Part shown: piece after piece, positions 19,074 to 27,416 of the stretch
Numbering within the stretch: position 1 is the stretch's first letter
How the letters are laid out: each line of letters starts with the position of its first letter
Origin: an uncultured Lachnospiraceae bacterium
GTDB taxonomy: Bacteria; Bacillota; Clostridia; Lachnospirales; Lachnospiraceae
Assembly (NCBI GenBank): GCA_947576945.1
Contig: CANPTH010000006.1
Span: forward strand, 39,444-103,443
Direction of reading: 5' to 3'
DNA length: 64,000 nucleotides
The notes under the pieces: model-generated
Seen by the model: only the letters and a program-made list of their open reading frames with translations
What the model was told of the DNA's origin: nothing
Database searches by the model: none
Made by a program: the position numbers and the translations under genes

Positions 19074-20837
19074 TTAAGAGACTGCAAATCCGGCGCGGCG
19101 CATTTCGTCCGCGGAGGGAATCTCTCCGTACTGATGATGGAAGGCGCTGGCATAATATCCGTTTTGTGCCAGCAATTCCTTGTGGGTGCCCCGTTCGATG
19201 ATGCGGCCGTTGTCCATGACAAGGATCAGATCCGCGTCCTTGATGGAAGAGATCCGGTAGGCGATCACGAAGACGGTGCACTGGCCGTTTAATTTTTTCA
19301 GCTGGTTCTGTATGTAGCTTTCTGTCTCCATATCCACGGCGGATGTGGTGTCGTCCAGGATCAGGATGGAAGGCTTCTTGAGCAGCGCCCGGGCCAGGGA
19401 GATACGCTGCTTCTGACCGCCGGAAAGGCCGACGCCCCGCTCGCCCACGACGGTGTCATAACCGTCCGGCATTCCCTTGATAAAGTGGTTGGCGTCCGCC
19501 ATGACGGCAGCGTCATGGATATCCTCAAAGGAGCAGTGGGGACGGCCGTAGGCGATATTTCCCTCGATGGTGTCGGAGAACAGGAAGATATCCTGCATGG
19601 CCATGCCGATGTTGTCCCGCAGCTCGTAGAGATCCAGATCCTTTACATTGACGCCGTCCACCAGAACCTGACCGCTGTCTGCGTCCACGAAGCGGCAGAG
19701 CAGATTCATAATGGTGGATTTGCCTGCGCCGGTGGAACCCAGAATGCCGATGGTCTGCCCCTTGGAGGCGGCAAAGCTGATATCGCTGACGATGGTCTCG
19801 CCGTCTGCCGTATAGGAAACGTTCCGAAATTCCACATCTCCCCGGTACTGCCGGCTTTTGACCGGTTCAGTCGGCATTTTGATCCTGGGTTCTTCCACGT
19901 AAGTGTCGTAGATCTTTTCCACGGAGGTGAGGAAGCGGTGGATGTCGTTGACCCACCAGCCGGCCATTCTCAGCGGCATGTTCAACATCCACAGATAGCC
20001 GTTCACCGTAACCAGATTGCCGATGGTGATCTCCTCCTGAATGACCATGTAGCCGCCGTAGAACATCAGCACCACATTGAGCAGGTAGGAGAGCACTTCG
20101 AACACGGGCAGGTACTTCATCCAGACCCGGGAAGAGGCAAGCTGCGCCTCCAGATAGGCGTCGTTTTCCTTATTAAATTTTTCGATTTCAAAGTCTTCCT
20201 TGGCGAAGGCCTTGACTACCCGGTTGCCGCTGACATTTTCCTGGACAAAAGAATTCAGGGAAGAGAAGCGGTTGCGGATGCGGGCGAAGGTGGGCCGCAC
20301 CTCCTTCGACTGCCGCACGGTGGCGAGAGCGGTGAAAGGCAGGACGAAAAGCATGCACAGCGCCAGCTTCACATTGACCGTAAAGATCATCAGCAGGGCA
20401 AACACAAACATCAGCAGATTTTCGTAAACGGCGTAGATGATGTAGGCGGTAAAATGCCGGATGGCATCCATGTCACCGGTCTGTCGACTCATCAGGTCAC
20501 CGGTCTTTTTGTGGTTAAAAAAGTTCAGATCCTCCAGCAGCAGGCGGCGGAAAAACTTGTCACGCATATCGTAGAGAACGCCCTGAGAACAGCTCTCGAA
20601 GATCACCTGATGGGCGAAACGCAGGGCGCCCCGCACCAGAGTCACCGAAAGCAGGATCAGGATCAGCCGCGGCAGCTGATCCAGCGCCCCGCCCCGGATC
20701 ACATCGTCCACGATACGCCCGGAGATATACGGATTTACAATGGACAGGACGGAGATCGCGGTGGTCATCACAAGCCCTATGCACAGCAATACGCAGTATT
20801 TTTTCAGAAATCCCCAGAACCATTTTATTGGTGTCAT
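19074..20837 (-). CDS. ABC exporter half, degenerate-site subunit (ATPase/permease)
   Basis: 587 residues with six membrane helices then a nucleotide-binding domain. Walker A GSTGAGKST and signature LSGGQKQ are normal, but Walker B reads LILDDTTSAVD (catalytic Glu replaced by Asp) and the H-loop His is Tyr (VIAYRISS). These substitutions mark the non-catalytic ATP site of heterodimeric ABC exporters. GGGAGG lies eight bases before the ATG. The gene is first in a two-gene unit transcribed away from the AraC gene at 21074; a CAGATTGAAA motif occurs in its 5' leader. Confidence 0.93.
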   Translation of the reverse strand: MTPIKWFWGFLKKYCVLLCIGLVMTTAISVLSIVNPYISGRIVDDVIRGGALDQLPRLILILLSVTLVRGALRFAHQVIFESCSQGVLYDMRDKFFRRLLLEDLNFFNHKKTGDLMSRQTGDMDAIRHFTAYIIYAVYENLLMFVFALLMIFTVNVKLALCMLFVLPFTALATVRQSKEVRPTFARIRNRFSSLNSFVQENVSGNRVVKAFAKEDFEIEKFNKENDAYLEAQLASSRVWMKYLPVFEVLSYLLNVVLMFYGGYMVIQEEITIGNLVTVNGYLWMLNMPLRMAGWWVNDIHRFLTSVEKIYDTYVEEPRIKMPTEPVKSRQYRGDVEFRNVSYTADGETIVSDISFAASKGQTIGILGSTGAGKSTIMNLLCRFVDADSGQVLVDGVNVKDLDLYELRDNIGMAMQDIFLFSDTIEGNIAYGRPHCSFEDIHDAAVMADANHFIKGMPDGYDTVVGERGVGLSGGQKQRISLARALLKKPSILILDDTTSAVDMETESYIQNQLKKLNGQCTVFVIAYRISSIKDADLILVMDNGRIIERGTHKELLAQNGYYASAFHHQYGEIPSADEMRRAGFAVS

Positions 20838-20856
20838 ATGATATCCTCCCTTGAAA

Positions 20857-20866
20857 CAGATTGAAA
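20857..20866 (+). promoter_or_regulatory. CAGATTGAAA motif near the exporter start (candidate AraC operator)
   Basis: The 10-mer CAGATTGAAA occurs here, again at 21007-21016, and inverted at 21037-21046, all inside the 236-base gap between the exporter and the AraC gene. This copy is 20 bases upstream of the exporter start codon. Confidence 0.45.
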
Positions 20867-21006
20867 TACATATTTTAATTTAAGAAAACCCTTGTTAATT
20901 TTATAATTTTGAGGTAAAAAGGAAATGTACTATCTTGCAGGCTGCCTGTCGGATGTTGTTACGTTACGTGGAACGAAGCGAAGATTGTGCTTTTTGATAT
21001 GGAGAT

Positions 21007-21046
21007 CAGATTGAAAATCATGCTGATGCACTGTTTTTTCAATCTG
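21007..21046 (+). promoter_or_regulatory. Inverted-repeat pair CAGATTGAAAA / TTTTCAATCTG (candidate AraC operator)
   Basis: Two perfect 11-base arms (21007-21017 and 21036-21046) separated by 18 bases, ending 27 bases before the araC-type start codon. The same motif recurs at 20857. It may be an operator pair or a leader hairpin. Confidence 0.5.
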
Positions 21047-21073
21047 TAATTTGAGCAGGAATGAGGTATTGTT

Positions 21074-21928
21074 ATGAAAGAACAGGATACTTTATTACAG
21101 GAAGATTTTAACCCTTCCTTTCTTTTTACCTGGAAAGGGATCCGCAGGGAAGATGAGAAGAGCTACCACAGGCATGAGCATCTGGAATTCTGTTATGTGA
21201 TGTCCGGCCAGGGGCGTCACCGGATCGAGGACAGGATCTATGAAGTCAGAGAAGGGGATCTTATCCTGATCAATGCCGGAGAGTATCATCAGGCGCTGAT
21301 CCGCGGCGAAGGGGAACCGGCAGTGGAATTTTACGTGGGACTGACGGATATTTACCTGAAAGGTCATGAGAAGAACTGTCTGCCGCAGCCGGAAGAGGAA
21401 CCCATCCTGCATACATCCGGTGAACTGAAGATGAAGCTGGGCAGGCTCTGTATTTCCATGGAGTCGGAGAAGGAGAGAGAACGGTTTGGCGGTTATTTTA
21501 TGATGAAGACCTATGCGCTGCAGATGCTGCTTCTTTTTCTCAGGGAACAGGAACAGCCAGGCGCGGAACGGCCCGTGGAGCGGTATCCTTTCGAATCGGT
21601 GAACAGGAAATATATGGTGGAGAAGATCATGGACTATTTCGAAGAACATTACATGCAGAAGATCTCTCTGGGCCAGATTGCGGGCAATATGTATTTAAGC
21701 CCTTTTTACATATCGAAGATCTTTAAGGCGGAGACGGGTGAGACGCCCATACATTTTCTGATTGAGATCCGCATGGAGAAGGCCAGAGAGCTGCTCCTGG
21801 CAGATCCGGCCCTGAGCATTCAGGAAGTGGCTGCCAGGGTCGGGTATGATGATGCCTATCATTTCAGCAAGCTGTTTAAGAAGAAATTCGGGACGGCGCC
21901 TTCAGCGATGCGAAAGAAAGACGGATAG
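21074..21928 (+). CDS. AraC family transcriptional regulator (cupin + HTH)
   Basis: 284 residues. An N-terminal cupin sensor (about 15-120; HRHEHLEFCYVMSGQGRHRI, VREGDLILINAGEYHQAL) is followed by a helical linker and a C-terminal AraC DNA-binding domain (about 185-284) with ISLGQIAGNMYLSPFYISKIFK and VAARVGYDDAYHFSKLFKK. The gene is divergent from the heterodimeric exporter, and a repeated motif lies in the shared gap, so it probably controls the exporter and itself in response to a small molecule. Confidence 0.9.
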   Translation: MKEQDTLLQEDFNPSFLFTWKGIRREDEKSYHRHEHLEFCYVMSGQGRHRIEDRIYEVREGDLILINAGEYHQALIRGEGEPAVEFYVGLTDIYLKGHEKNCLPQPEEEPILHTSGELKMKLGRLCISMESEKERERFGGYFMMKTYALQMLLLFLREQEQPGAERPVERYPFESVNRKYMVEKIMDYFEEHYMQKISLGQIAGNMYLSPFYISKIFKAETGETPIHFLIEIRMEKARELLLADPALSIQEVAARVGYDDAYHFSKLFKKKFGTAPSAMRKKDG

Positions 21929-21980
21929 CTGCAGCAGACTTTCTTTATGTATTCATATCTGTAGTTTCTTTATCTTATCG

Positions 21981-22037
21981 TTACCCTCAGTGAACAAAGG
22001 TACACACGGCGTGTATTCCTTTGCTCGCTGAGGGTAA
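21981..22037. repeat. Long imperfect hairpin between the araC-type and lacI-type genes
   Basis: TTACCCTCAG (21981-21990) pairs perfectly with CTGAGGGTAA (22028-22037); inside, CAAAGG pairs with CCTTTG and ACAC with GTGT. There is no strong T-run on either side, so it is a weak candidate for a shared bidirectional terminator of the two converging genes. Confidence 0.6.
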
Positions 22038-22091
22038 TTGTGCCTCCGGCATATGTGTGCAGGCAGAAGACATCATTCTCCGGATAGAAGT

Positions 22092-23078
22092 TCAGGTTGA
22101 TCCCCGCACGATCAGCTCGGTATCCAGAATAACACGTCTGTTCAGAATCGGGGTTCCTTCCATCAGATCCATCAGTAAATTGCCGCTCTGGTAACCAATC
22201 TGGTAAGTGGGCTGGCTGACTGTGGTGATGGAAGGGACTGTCATGGTTGTCAAATATATATTATCAAACCCAAGAATAGCAACATCCTGAGGAATTGAGA
22301 GGTTCAGGCTGCGTGCCGCTTTGATCACAGCGCTGGCAAACATGTCGGATACGCAGAAGAAAGCGTCCGGGCGCTCGTCTGAGGAGAGGATGCTGACAGC
22401 CGTTGAGTATGCAAACTCAGCATCAATGCCGGGCAGGTGTGCGATCCAGTGCTCCTGTATGGGCAGGCCGGCGTCCTGAAGAGCGGCGCGGTATCCACGC
22501 TCACGGTGAACGGCATAGTTGTAGTCCAGGGAGGAATTCAACAGGGCAATCCGCCGTTTGCCGATGGAAATCAGATATTCCATAGCATCATGTGCGGCAT
22601 TAAAGTCGTCTATGGCGACGAAGGGAACCGCATCTGTCTCGGAATGTTCGGAACACATCACGACAGGATGCTGCAGGCAAAGACTGTCAAGAAGAGCCTT
22701 ATCCGGAATCAGATGAGCGAAAATGATACCGCCGAATACCTGCTGGTTGAGCAGAAAACGGTAGGCGTCAGGGGAACGGAAGTCTTCCATCTGCTGTAAA
22801 AACAGACGATATCCGCGTCGTCTGGCGGCCGCCTGTATACCGCTGATGATTTCTGCGTTAAATGGGTTATCAAAATCGGGAAAACTGGTGAGAATAAACT
22901 TACTGTCACTCTGACCGCCCTTACGCTGATAATTCAGATCCTTCATGGCCCGGAGAACTTTTTCACGGGTCTCAGGCTTTACGGTGCCGGACTGATTGAT
23001 CACACGGGAGGCCGTAGCAATCGATACGTTTGCTTTTTCCGCGATCTGGCTGATGGTTAGATTTTTAGAGAGCGCCAT
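22092..23078 (-). CDS. LacI family transcriptional regulator
   Basis: 328 residues. The N-terminal HTH reads TISQIAEKANVSIATASRVINQSGTVKPETREKVLRAM (about 7-45), the classic LacI-type head and hinge, followed by a periplasmic-binding-protein-like sensor domain (FVAIDDFNAAHDAMEYLISIGKRRIALL, DAFFCVSDMFASAVIKAA, ILGFDNIYLTTMTVPSITTV). The start at 23078 has AAGGA nine bases upstream; an in-frame ATG at 23117 is less likely. It is divergent from the 12-gene operon beginning near 23380 and most likely represses it until a sugar-like effector binds. Confidence 0.93.
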   Translation of the reverse strand: MALSKNLTISQIAEKANVSIATASRVINQSGTVKPETREKVLRAMKDLNYQRKGGQSDSKFILTSFPDFDNPFNAEIISGIQAAARRRGYRLFLQQMEDFRSPDAYRFLLNQQVFGGIIFAHLIPDKALLDSLCLQHPVVMCSEHSETDAVPFVAIDDFNAAHDAMEYLISIGKRRIALLNSSLDYNYAVHRERGYRAALQDAGLPIQEHWIAHLPGIDAEFAYSTAVSILSSDERPDAFFCVSDMFASAVIKAARSLNLSIPQDVAILGFDNIYLTTMTVPSITTVSQPTYQIGYQSGNLLMDLMEGTPILNRRVILDTELIVRGST

Positions 23079-23129
23079 ATAATTTACGTTCCTTTTCTGT
23101 TTTATGATTTTTTTCATTATACATGTTTT

Positions 23130-23151
23130 CTTATAGGATTACAATTATAAG
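23130..23151. promoter_or_regulatory. Inverted repeat upstream of the lacI-type gene (candidate operator)
   Basis: CTTATA (23130-23135) and TATAAG (23146-23151) are perfect 6-base arms spaced by 10 bases in the divergent regulatory gap. The region is very AT-rich, so chance symmetry is possible. Confidence 0.3.
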
Positions 23152-23283
23152 TTTTCTAAAAAATTACAAATCTACAAAACAGAAAAATAAAATGAGGCAA
23201 TACGGTTTTTGTATAAAATGCATAATTTTTGAGATCCAAATTTAATGAATCATACAAAATATACATTTCCAGTTAAGAATCTC

Positions 23284-23312
23284 TTTACTTTTTCCACAAT
23301 GGCAAGTATACT
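23284..23312 (+). promoter_or_regulatory. Promoter of the 12-gene catabolic operon
   Basis: TTTACT, 17-base spacer, TATACT. The predicted transcription start falls at the palindrome at 23319-23329. Confidence 0.7.
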
Positions 23313-23318
23313 GAAAAT

Positions 23319-23329
23319 GTAAATTTTAC
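23319..23329. promoter_or_regulatory. GTAAA-T-TTTAC palindrome at the predicted transcription start (candidate LacI operator)
   Basis: A perfect odd palindrome placed seven bases after the -10 element, a position where a bound repressor would block initiation. The operator assignment is inference. Confidence 0.45.
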
Positions 23330-23379
23330 GAAAAATATGAAAGAAAGTTATGAAAAATTTTCAGAGAGAGGTGAAAAAT

Positions 23380-24354
23380 TTGCGATGGGGTTTTGTTGGA
23401 ACCGGAAAGATTGCACAGAGGATCATGGAAGCCTTTGAGCTGGTGCCGGAGGCGGAGGTGGTCGCAGCTTACAGCCGCAACATTAAGGCGATGCAGGAAT
23501 TTTGCAATCAGTGGAAGATTCCGAAGCAGTATGGAACGGTGGAAGAACTGGTCAACGATCCGGAGGTTGACATCGTATATCTGGCGACACCGCATATTGT
23601 GCATTACGAGCATACGATGAAGGCGCTGCAGGCCGGTAAGCATGTTCTGTGTGAGAAGCCGATTGCAATGTCGGCACAGGAGACGCAGGGGATGGTCGAT
23701 CTTGCAAGGGAGAAGGGCGTTTTTCTGATGGAAGCGCTGTGGTCACGTTTTTTTCCGATTGCTGTCTGGCTGAGAGAGCTGATCGATTCGGGAAGAATGG
23801 GGAAGGTTTCCAATGTGATGGCAGACTTTTCCTATCAGGCGGAGTATGATCCGGAATACCGCTTCTTTAAGAAAGAACTGGGAGGCGGAGCGATGCGTGG
23901 AGCAGGGATTTATCCATTATCCATGGCGGCGATGGTATTTGGAGAAATACCCTGTGAGGTCAAGGCTATGGCGGAGACGAGAAACGGAGTTGATTTAAGA
24001 AGCAGTGCGCTTCTCCGATTTCCCTGTGGCGGTACGGCACAGATTTATACCGGTTTTCAGAGCGAGTCCGTCTGGGCGGCCAGTATCGCGTTTGAAAAGG
24101 GCGCCGTATACATTCCCAACTTCTGGCATCCGGACCGGGCGTATATGATTCGGGATGGCGAAGCGGTGGAAACAGTGGAAATGCCCTTTACGTTTCCCGG
24201 ATTCCAATTCGAGATCATAGAGACCATGAAGTGTATTCAGGCAGGCAGGACAGAGTGCAGTGTGATGCCTTTGGATGAAAGCGTTGCGTTAGCGGGCGTG
24301 ATAGATGAGATGTATCGTCAATGGGATGTGGAAGGAACTGAACGATTACAGTAA
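23380..24354 (+). CDS. Gfo/Idh/MocA family oxidoreductase (1)
   Basis: NAD(P)-dependent sugar, cyclitol or dihydrodiol dehydrogenase-like protein. The TTG at 23380 is preferred because AGAGAGG lies eight bases upstream and translation then begins LRWGFVGTGKIAQ, the usual start for this family; the in-frame ATG at 23350 gives ten extra residues with no counterpart in the family. The Rossmann motif is GFVGTGKIA, EKPIAM carries the conserved EKP lysine (about residue 85-90), and the C-terminal domain has GGGAMRGAGIYPLSMAAM. The type resembles the dihydrodiol dehydrogenase/GFOR branch. First gene of the operon; the next gene starts ten bases after the stop. It likely oxidises a ring hydroxyl of the imported substrate. 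Confidence 0.88.
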   Translation: MRWGFVGTGKIAQRIMEAFELVPEAEVVAAYSRNIKAMQEFCNQWKIPKQYGTVEELVNDPEVDIVYLATPHIVHYEHTMKALQAGKHVLCEKPIAMSAQETQGMVDLAREKGVFLMEALWSRFFPIAVWLRELIDSGRMGKVSNVMADFSYQAEYDPEYRFFKKELGGGAMRGAGIYPLSMAAMVFGEIPCEVKAMAETRNGVDLRSSALLRFPCGGTAQIYTGFQSESVWAASIAFEKGAVYIPNFWHPDRAYMIRDGEAVETVEMPFTFPGFQFEIIETMKCIQAGRTECSVMPLDESVALAGVIDEMYRQWDVEGTERLQ

Positions 24355-24364
24355 GGGGGCAGCG

Positions 24365-25525
24365 ATGGAGACGTTGAGAATAGGAATCGTAGGGGTTGGA
24401 TATATCGGCAATAAGCATATAGAGACCATTCGCAGAATACCGCACACGAGAATTATGGGAGTCGTGGATGCAGACTATGAACGGGCGTGCCGGACGGCCA
24501 GGGATCTGGAAATCCCCTGTGTGTATACGACTGTAGATGAAATGCTGGCATCGGACCAGATCGATGTAATACACAATTGTACTCCCACATCAAAGCATTT
24601 CGAAGTGAACAGGAAGGTCATATGTGCGGGAAAAAGCCTGTATTGCGAAAAGCCGCTGACAATGAATCTGGAAGAGGCTGCCGAGCTTATGGCGCTGTTG
24701 GAAAAGAATCCGGTGCCAAATGCCGTAAATCTGAATTATCGTATGAATGCCCTTGTTCAGGAGATGAGAACAAGAGTGCAGGATGGGGAGAGCGGGCGTC
24801 TCTTTATGGTGACAGGCAGTTATGTGCAGGACTGGATGATGTATCAGGACGATTATGATTGGCGTCTTGACCTTGAGATGGGGGGAAGATCCAGGGCGCT
24901 TTCCGATATCGGTTCCCATCTGTTTGATCTGTGTCAGTTTGTCACCGGCCAGCACATCACAGCAGTCAATGCAAAGCTGATGATCGTGCATCCCAAAAGG
25001 CTGCATTATGAAAAGGACGGGGGCACTTTTTCCAAAGAAAAGGGCAGATTTCTTGGAGAGGTAGAGGTGCAGAATGAGGATGTTGCGAATATCATGATCC
25101 GTCTGTCAGGGGGCGCAGAGGGAATGCTGCAGGTATCCCAGATCACTGCAGGGCACAAGAACGATCTGCGTCTGCGCCTGGATCTGGAAAAATGTTCTTA
25201 TGAGTGGAAACAGGAAAATGGGGACATGCTTTACATAGGATACCGTGGCAGGCCAAACGAGACTCTGCATCGGGAGGCGGATATGCTTTCAGAGCAGGTT
25301 CGCAGGTTTTCCCGTCTGCCGGCCGGGCATCCCGAGGGATGGAATGATGCGCTGTACAATGCAATCAGTGCATTCTACCGTTCTGTTAATGAAAAGAACG
25401 ATGGACAGACAGTTCCTTATGCGACGATAGAAGATGGAGTCAGTGTAATGAAGGTTATCGATGCCTGTATGAAGAGCGACAGGGAAATGCGCTGGGTTGA
25501 TGTGGAGATGGGAGCCTGCTTATGA
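24365..25525 (+). CDS. Gfo/Idh/MocA family oxidoreductase (2)
   Basis: 386 residues. GIVGVGYIGNKHIE is the nucleotide-binding motif, CEKPLTM the EKP motif, and GGRSRALSDIGSHLFDL is the active-site block of the Gfo/Idh/MocA family C-terminal domain. AAGGGGG lies just upstream of the chosen ATG at 24365; an upstream ATG at 24305 would run deep into the previous gene. It differs clearly from its neighbour, so the two probably act on different intermediates, for instance oxidation and later re-reduction in a 3-keto sugar route. Its stop overlaps the next start (ATGA at 25522). Confidence 0.9.
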   Translation: METLRIGIVGVGYIGNKHIETIRRIPHTRIMGVVDADYERACRTARDLEIPCVYTTVDEMLASDQIDVIHNCTPTSKHFEVNRKVICAGKSLYCEKPLTMNLEEAAELMALLEKNPVPNAVNLNYRMNALVQEMRTRVQDGESGRLFMVTGSYVQDWMMYQDDYDWRLDLEMGGRSRALSDIGSHLFDLCQFVTGQHITAVNAKLMIVHPKRLHYEKDGGTFSKEKGRFLGEVEVQNEDVANIMIRLSGGAEGMLQVSQITAGHKNDLRLRLDLEKCSYEWKQENGDMLYIGYRGRPNETLHREADMLSEQVRRFSRLPAGHPEGWNDALYNAISAFYRSVNEKNDGQTVPYATIEDGVSVMKVIDACMKSDREMRWVDVEMGACL

Positions 25526-26469
25526 AGAAATTTCTTTTAAAACGGATTTTGATCATGATACCGGTTTTCTTCGGAATGACCATACTGATCTTTGTACTCT
25601 CCAATCTTACACCGGGATCGCCGGTTGACGCGATGATCACGGCAGATATGACGCCGGCAGACATTGAGGCGTTGTATGTGAGAATGGGGCTTGACCAGCC
25701 TTTGCATATACAATATCTCAGATGGCTGGGCAGATTGTTTCAGGGAAGTCTCGGATATTCTTTCCGGACCGGCACGGCAGTGACCGGTGTGATCGGAGAA
25801 CGTGTGGGACCGACGCTGCTGTTGACCGGGACGGCGCTTGCACTGGCGATTGCAGCCGGGGTGCTGTTTGGAGTGGCTGCGGCGTGCAAACCTTATTCCG
25901 TATGGGATTATATGGCATCCGGGCTTTCCTTCATCGGGGCGGGCGTGCCGACCTTCTTTCTGGCGTTGGTTTTTATCTACTGCTTTGCAGTGAAGCTGCA
26001 GTGGCTGCCTACAGGCGGCATGTATGCCAATGCGAGTACAAAGGACTGGATGGATGTGGCAAAGCATCTGCTGATGCCGGCGGTGCTGCTGGGTATCTCC
26101 ATGACGGGGGGATATATCCGCCAGACGCGCAGTTCGATGTTAGAAGTCATGGGAGAAGAATATGTAAAGATGGCACGCGCAAAAGGCATGCGGGAGAAAG
26201 TTGTCCTGTATTCCCATGCACTGCGCAATGCAATGCTTCCCGTGGCGACACAGATTGGTATGTCGGTGCCGTTCCTTGTAGGGGGAGCGGTGGTAACGGA
26301 GCAGGTTTTTGGATGGCCCGGTATGGGCAGCCTGATGGTGCTTTCCATCACGTACAGAGATTATCCTGTGATCATGGGAGTGACGGTGTATACAACCTGC
26401 GCCGTTATGGTGGTAAACCTGCTGATGGATATCATCTATGCGCTTTTGGATCCGCGAGTCCGCAATTAA
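25522..26469 (+). CDS. Dipeptide/oligopeptide-type ABC transporter permease (DppB-like)
   Basis: 315 residues with six membrane helices. MKKFLLKRILIMIPVFFGMTILIFVLSNLTPGSP is the typical DppB/OppB start, and the EAA-type loop reads YIRQTRSSMLEVMGEEYVKMARAKGMREK. It pairs with the DppC-like gene 18 bases downstream. This transporter class imports peptides, nickel chelates, opines and some glyco-conjugates. Here the surrounding sugar-type dehydrogenases argue for an unusual substrate. Confidence 0.93.
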   Translation: MKKFLLKRILIMIPVFFGMTILIFVLSNLTPGSPVDAMITADMTPADIEALYVRMGLDQPLHIQYLRWLGRLFQGSLGYSFRTGTAVTGVIGERVGPTLLLTGTALALAIAAGVLFGVAAACKPYSVWDYMASGLSFIGAGVPTFFLALVFIYCFAVKLQWLPTGGMYANASTKDWMDVAKHLLMPAVLLGISMTGGYIRQTRSSMLEVMGEEYVKMARAKGMREKVVLYSHALRNAMLPVATQIGMSVPFLVGGAVVTEQVFGWPGMGSLMVLSITYRDYPVIMGVTVYTTCAVMVVNLLMDIIYALLDPRVRN

Positions 26470-26487
26470 GAGAAGGGAGCTGTCATC

Positions 26488-27363
26488 ATGGATAAGATAA
26501 AGAAAGAAAATGTGCAGAACTCCTTCTGGAGAAATACAGTACAAAAATTTATGAAACATAGAGTGGCGATGTTTTCGCTCCTGTTCCTGACAGTGGAGAT
26601 TCTGGCTGTTATCCTGCTGCCTCTGCTCATGGATCTGGATCCTTATACTACGAATGCGGGGTGTTTCAGCATGGCGCCGGATGAACGCTTTCTGCTGGGG
26701 ACGGATGATGTGGGAAGGGATGTGTTTTCCAGGCTTGTCTACGGAGGCAGAGTCTCCATCATGGTAGGATTTGTATCTGCACTGTTGAGCGCAGTGATCG
26801 GTATCCCGCTTGGACTGCTGGCAGGCTATTACGGCGGCGTCATACGTATGGTGATCATGCGTCTTGTGGATATTTTCATGTCCTTCCCGGCCATGATCAT
26901 ACAACTGGTGCTTGTTACCGTACTTGGGGCATCGGCTGCCTCTGTCATGCTTGTGATCGGGCTTTTGGGCTGGACCGGTTTCGCACGCCTGACATACAGC
27001 AAGGTTATTTCAGTGAAGGAACAGGAGTATGTGGAAGCGGCCAGAGCCAGCGGTGCAACGAACCTGCGTCAGATGTTTCAATATATTCTGCCTAATTCTC
27101 TGGCTCCTCTTTTCGTGCAGTTCAGTTTCAGCGTTGCAAGTGCAATTCTGCAGGAATCAGGGCTGAGTTTTCTCGGACTGGGGGTTCCTGTACCTACCGC
27201 ATCCTGGGGGAATATGATCTACTCTGCTCAGAGTTTGAGCACCCTTGTATATCGTCCATGGATGTGGGTGCCGGCCGGTACGATTCTGGTGGCTACTGTG
27301 CTGAGTATCAATTTTATCGGAGACGGTTTGCGGGATGCGCTTGACCCGAAAATGAAACTCTAG
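26488..27363 (+). CDS. Dipeptide/oligopeptide-type ABC transporter permease (DppC-like)
   Basis: 291 residues. A cytoplasmic N-terminus is followed by a first membrane helix, LLGTDDVGRDVFSRLVYGGRVS (the conserved periplasmic block of DppC/OppC proteins), and the EAA loop VKEQEYVEAARASGATNLRQMFQYILPN. ESGLSFLGLGVPVPTASWG is also characteristic. It forms the inner-membrane channel with the DppB-like protein. Confidence 0.93.
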   Translation: MDKIKKENVQNSFWRNTVQKFMKHRVAMFSLLFLTVEILAVILLPLLMDLDPYTTNAGCFSMAPDERFLLGTDDVGRDVFSRLVYGGRVSIMVGFVSALLSAVIGIPLGLLAGYYGGVIRMVIMRLVDIFMSFPAMIIQLVLVTVLGASAASVMLVIGLLGWTGFARLTYSKVISVKEQEYVEAARASGATNLRQMFQYILPNSLAPLFVQFSFSVASAILQESGLSFLGLGVPVPTASWGNMIYSAQSLSTLVYRPWMWVPAGTILVATVLSINFIGDGLRDALDPKMKL

Positions 27364-27416
27364 CGTGAAGGGAAGAACGCAGAATGCTCACGATATTGGG
27401 AGGAGGGAATGAGTGG

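Noticed and set aside
17639..20864. Long open frames on the plus strand opposite the ABC exporter genes (17639-18622 and 19485-20864)
   Set aside because: They lack ribosome sites and family similarity, are His/Gln/Asp-rich in a way typical of antisense frames, and lie wholly opposite clear ABC transporter genes.
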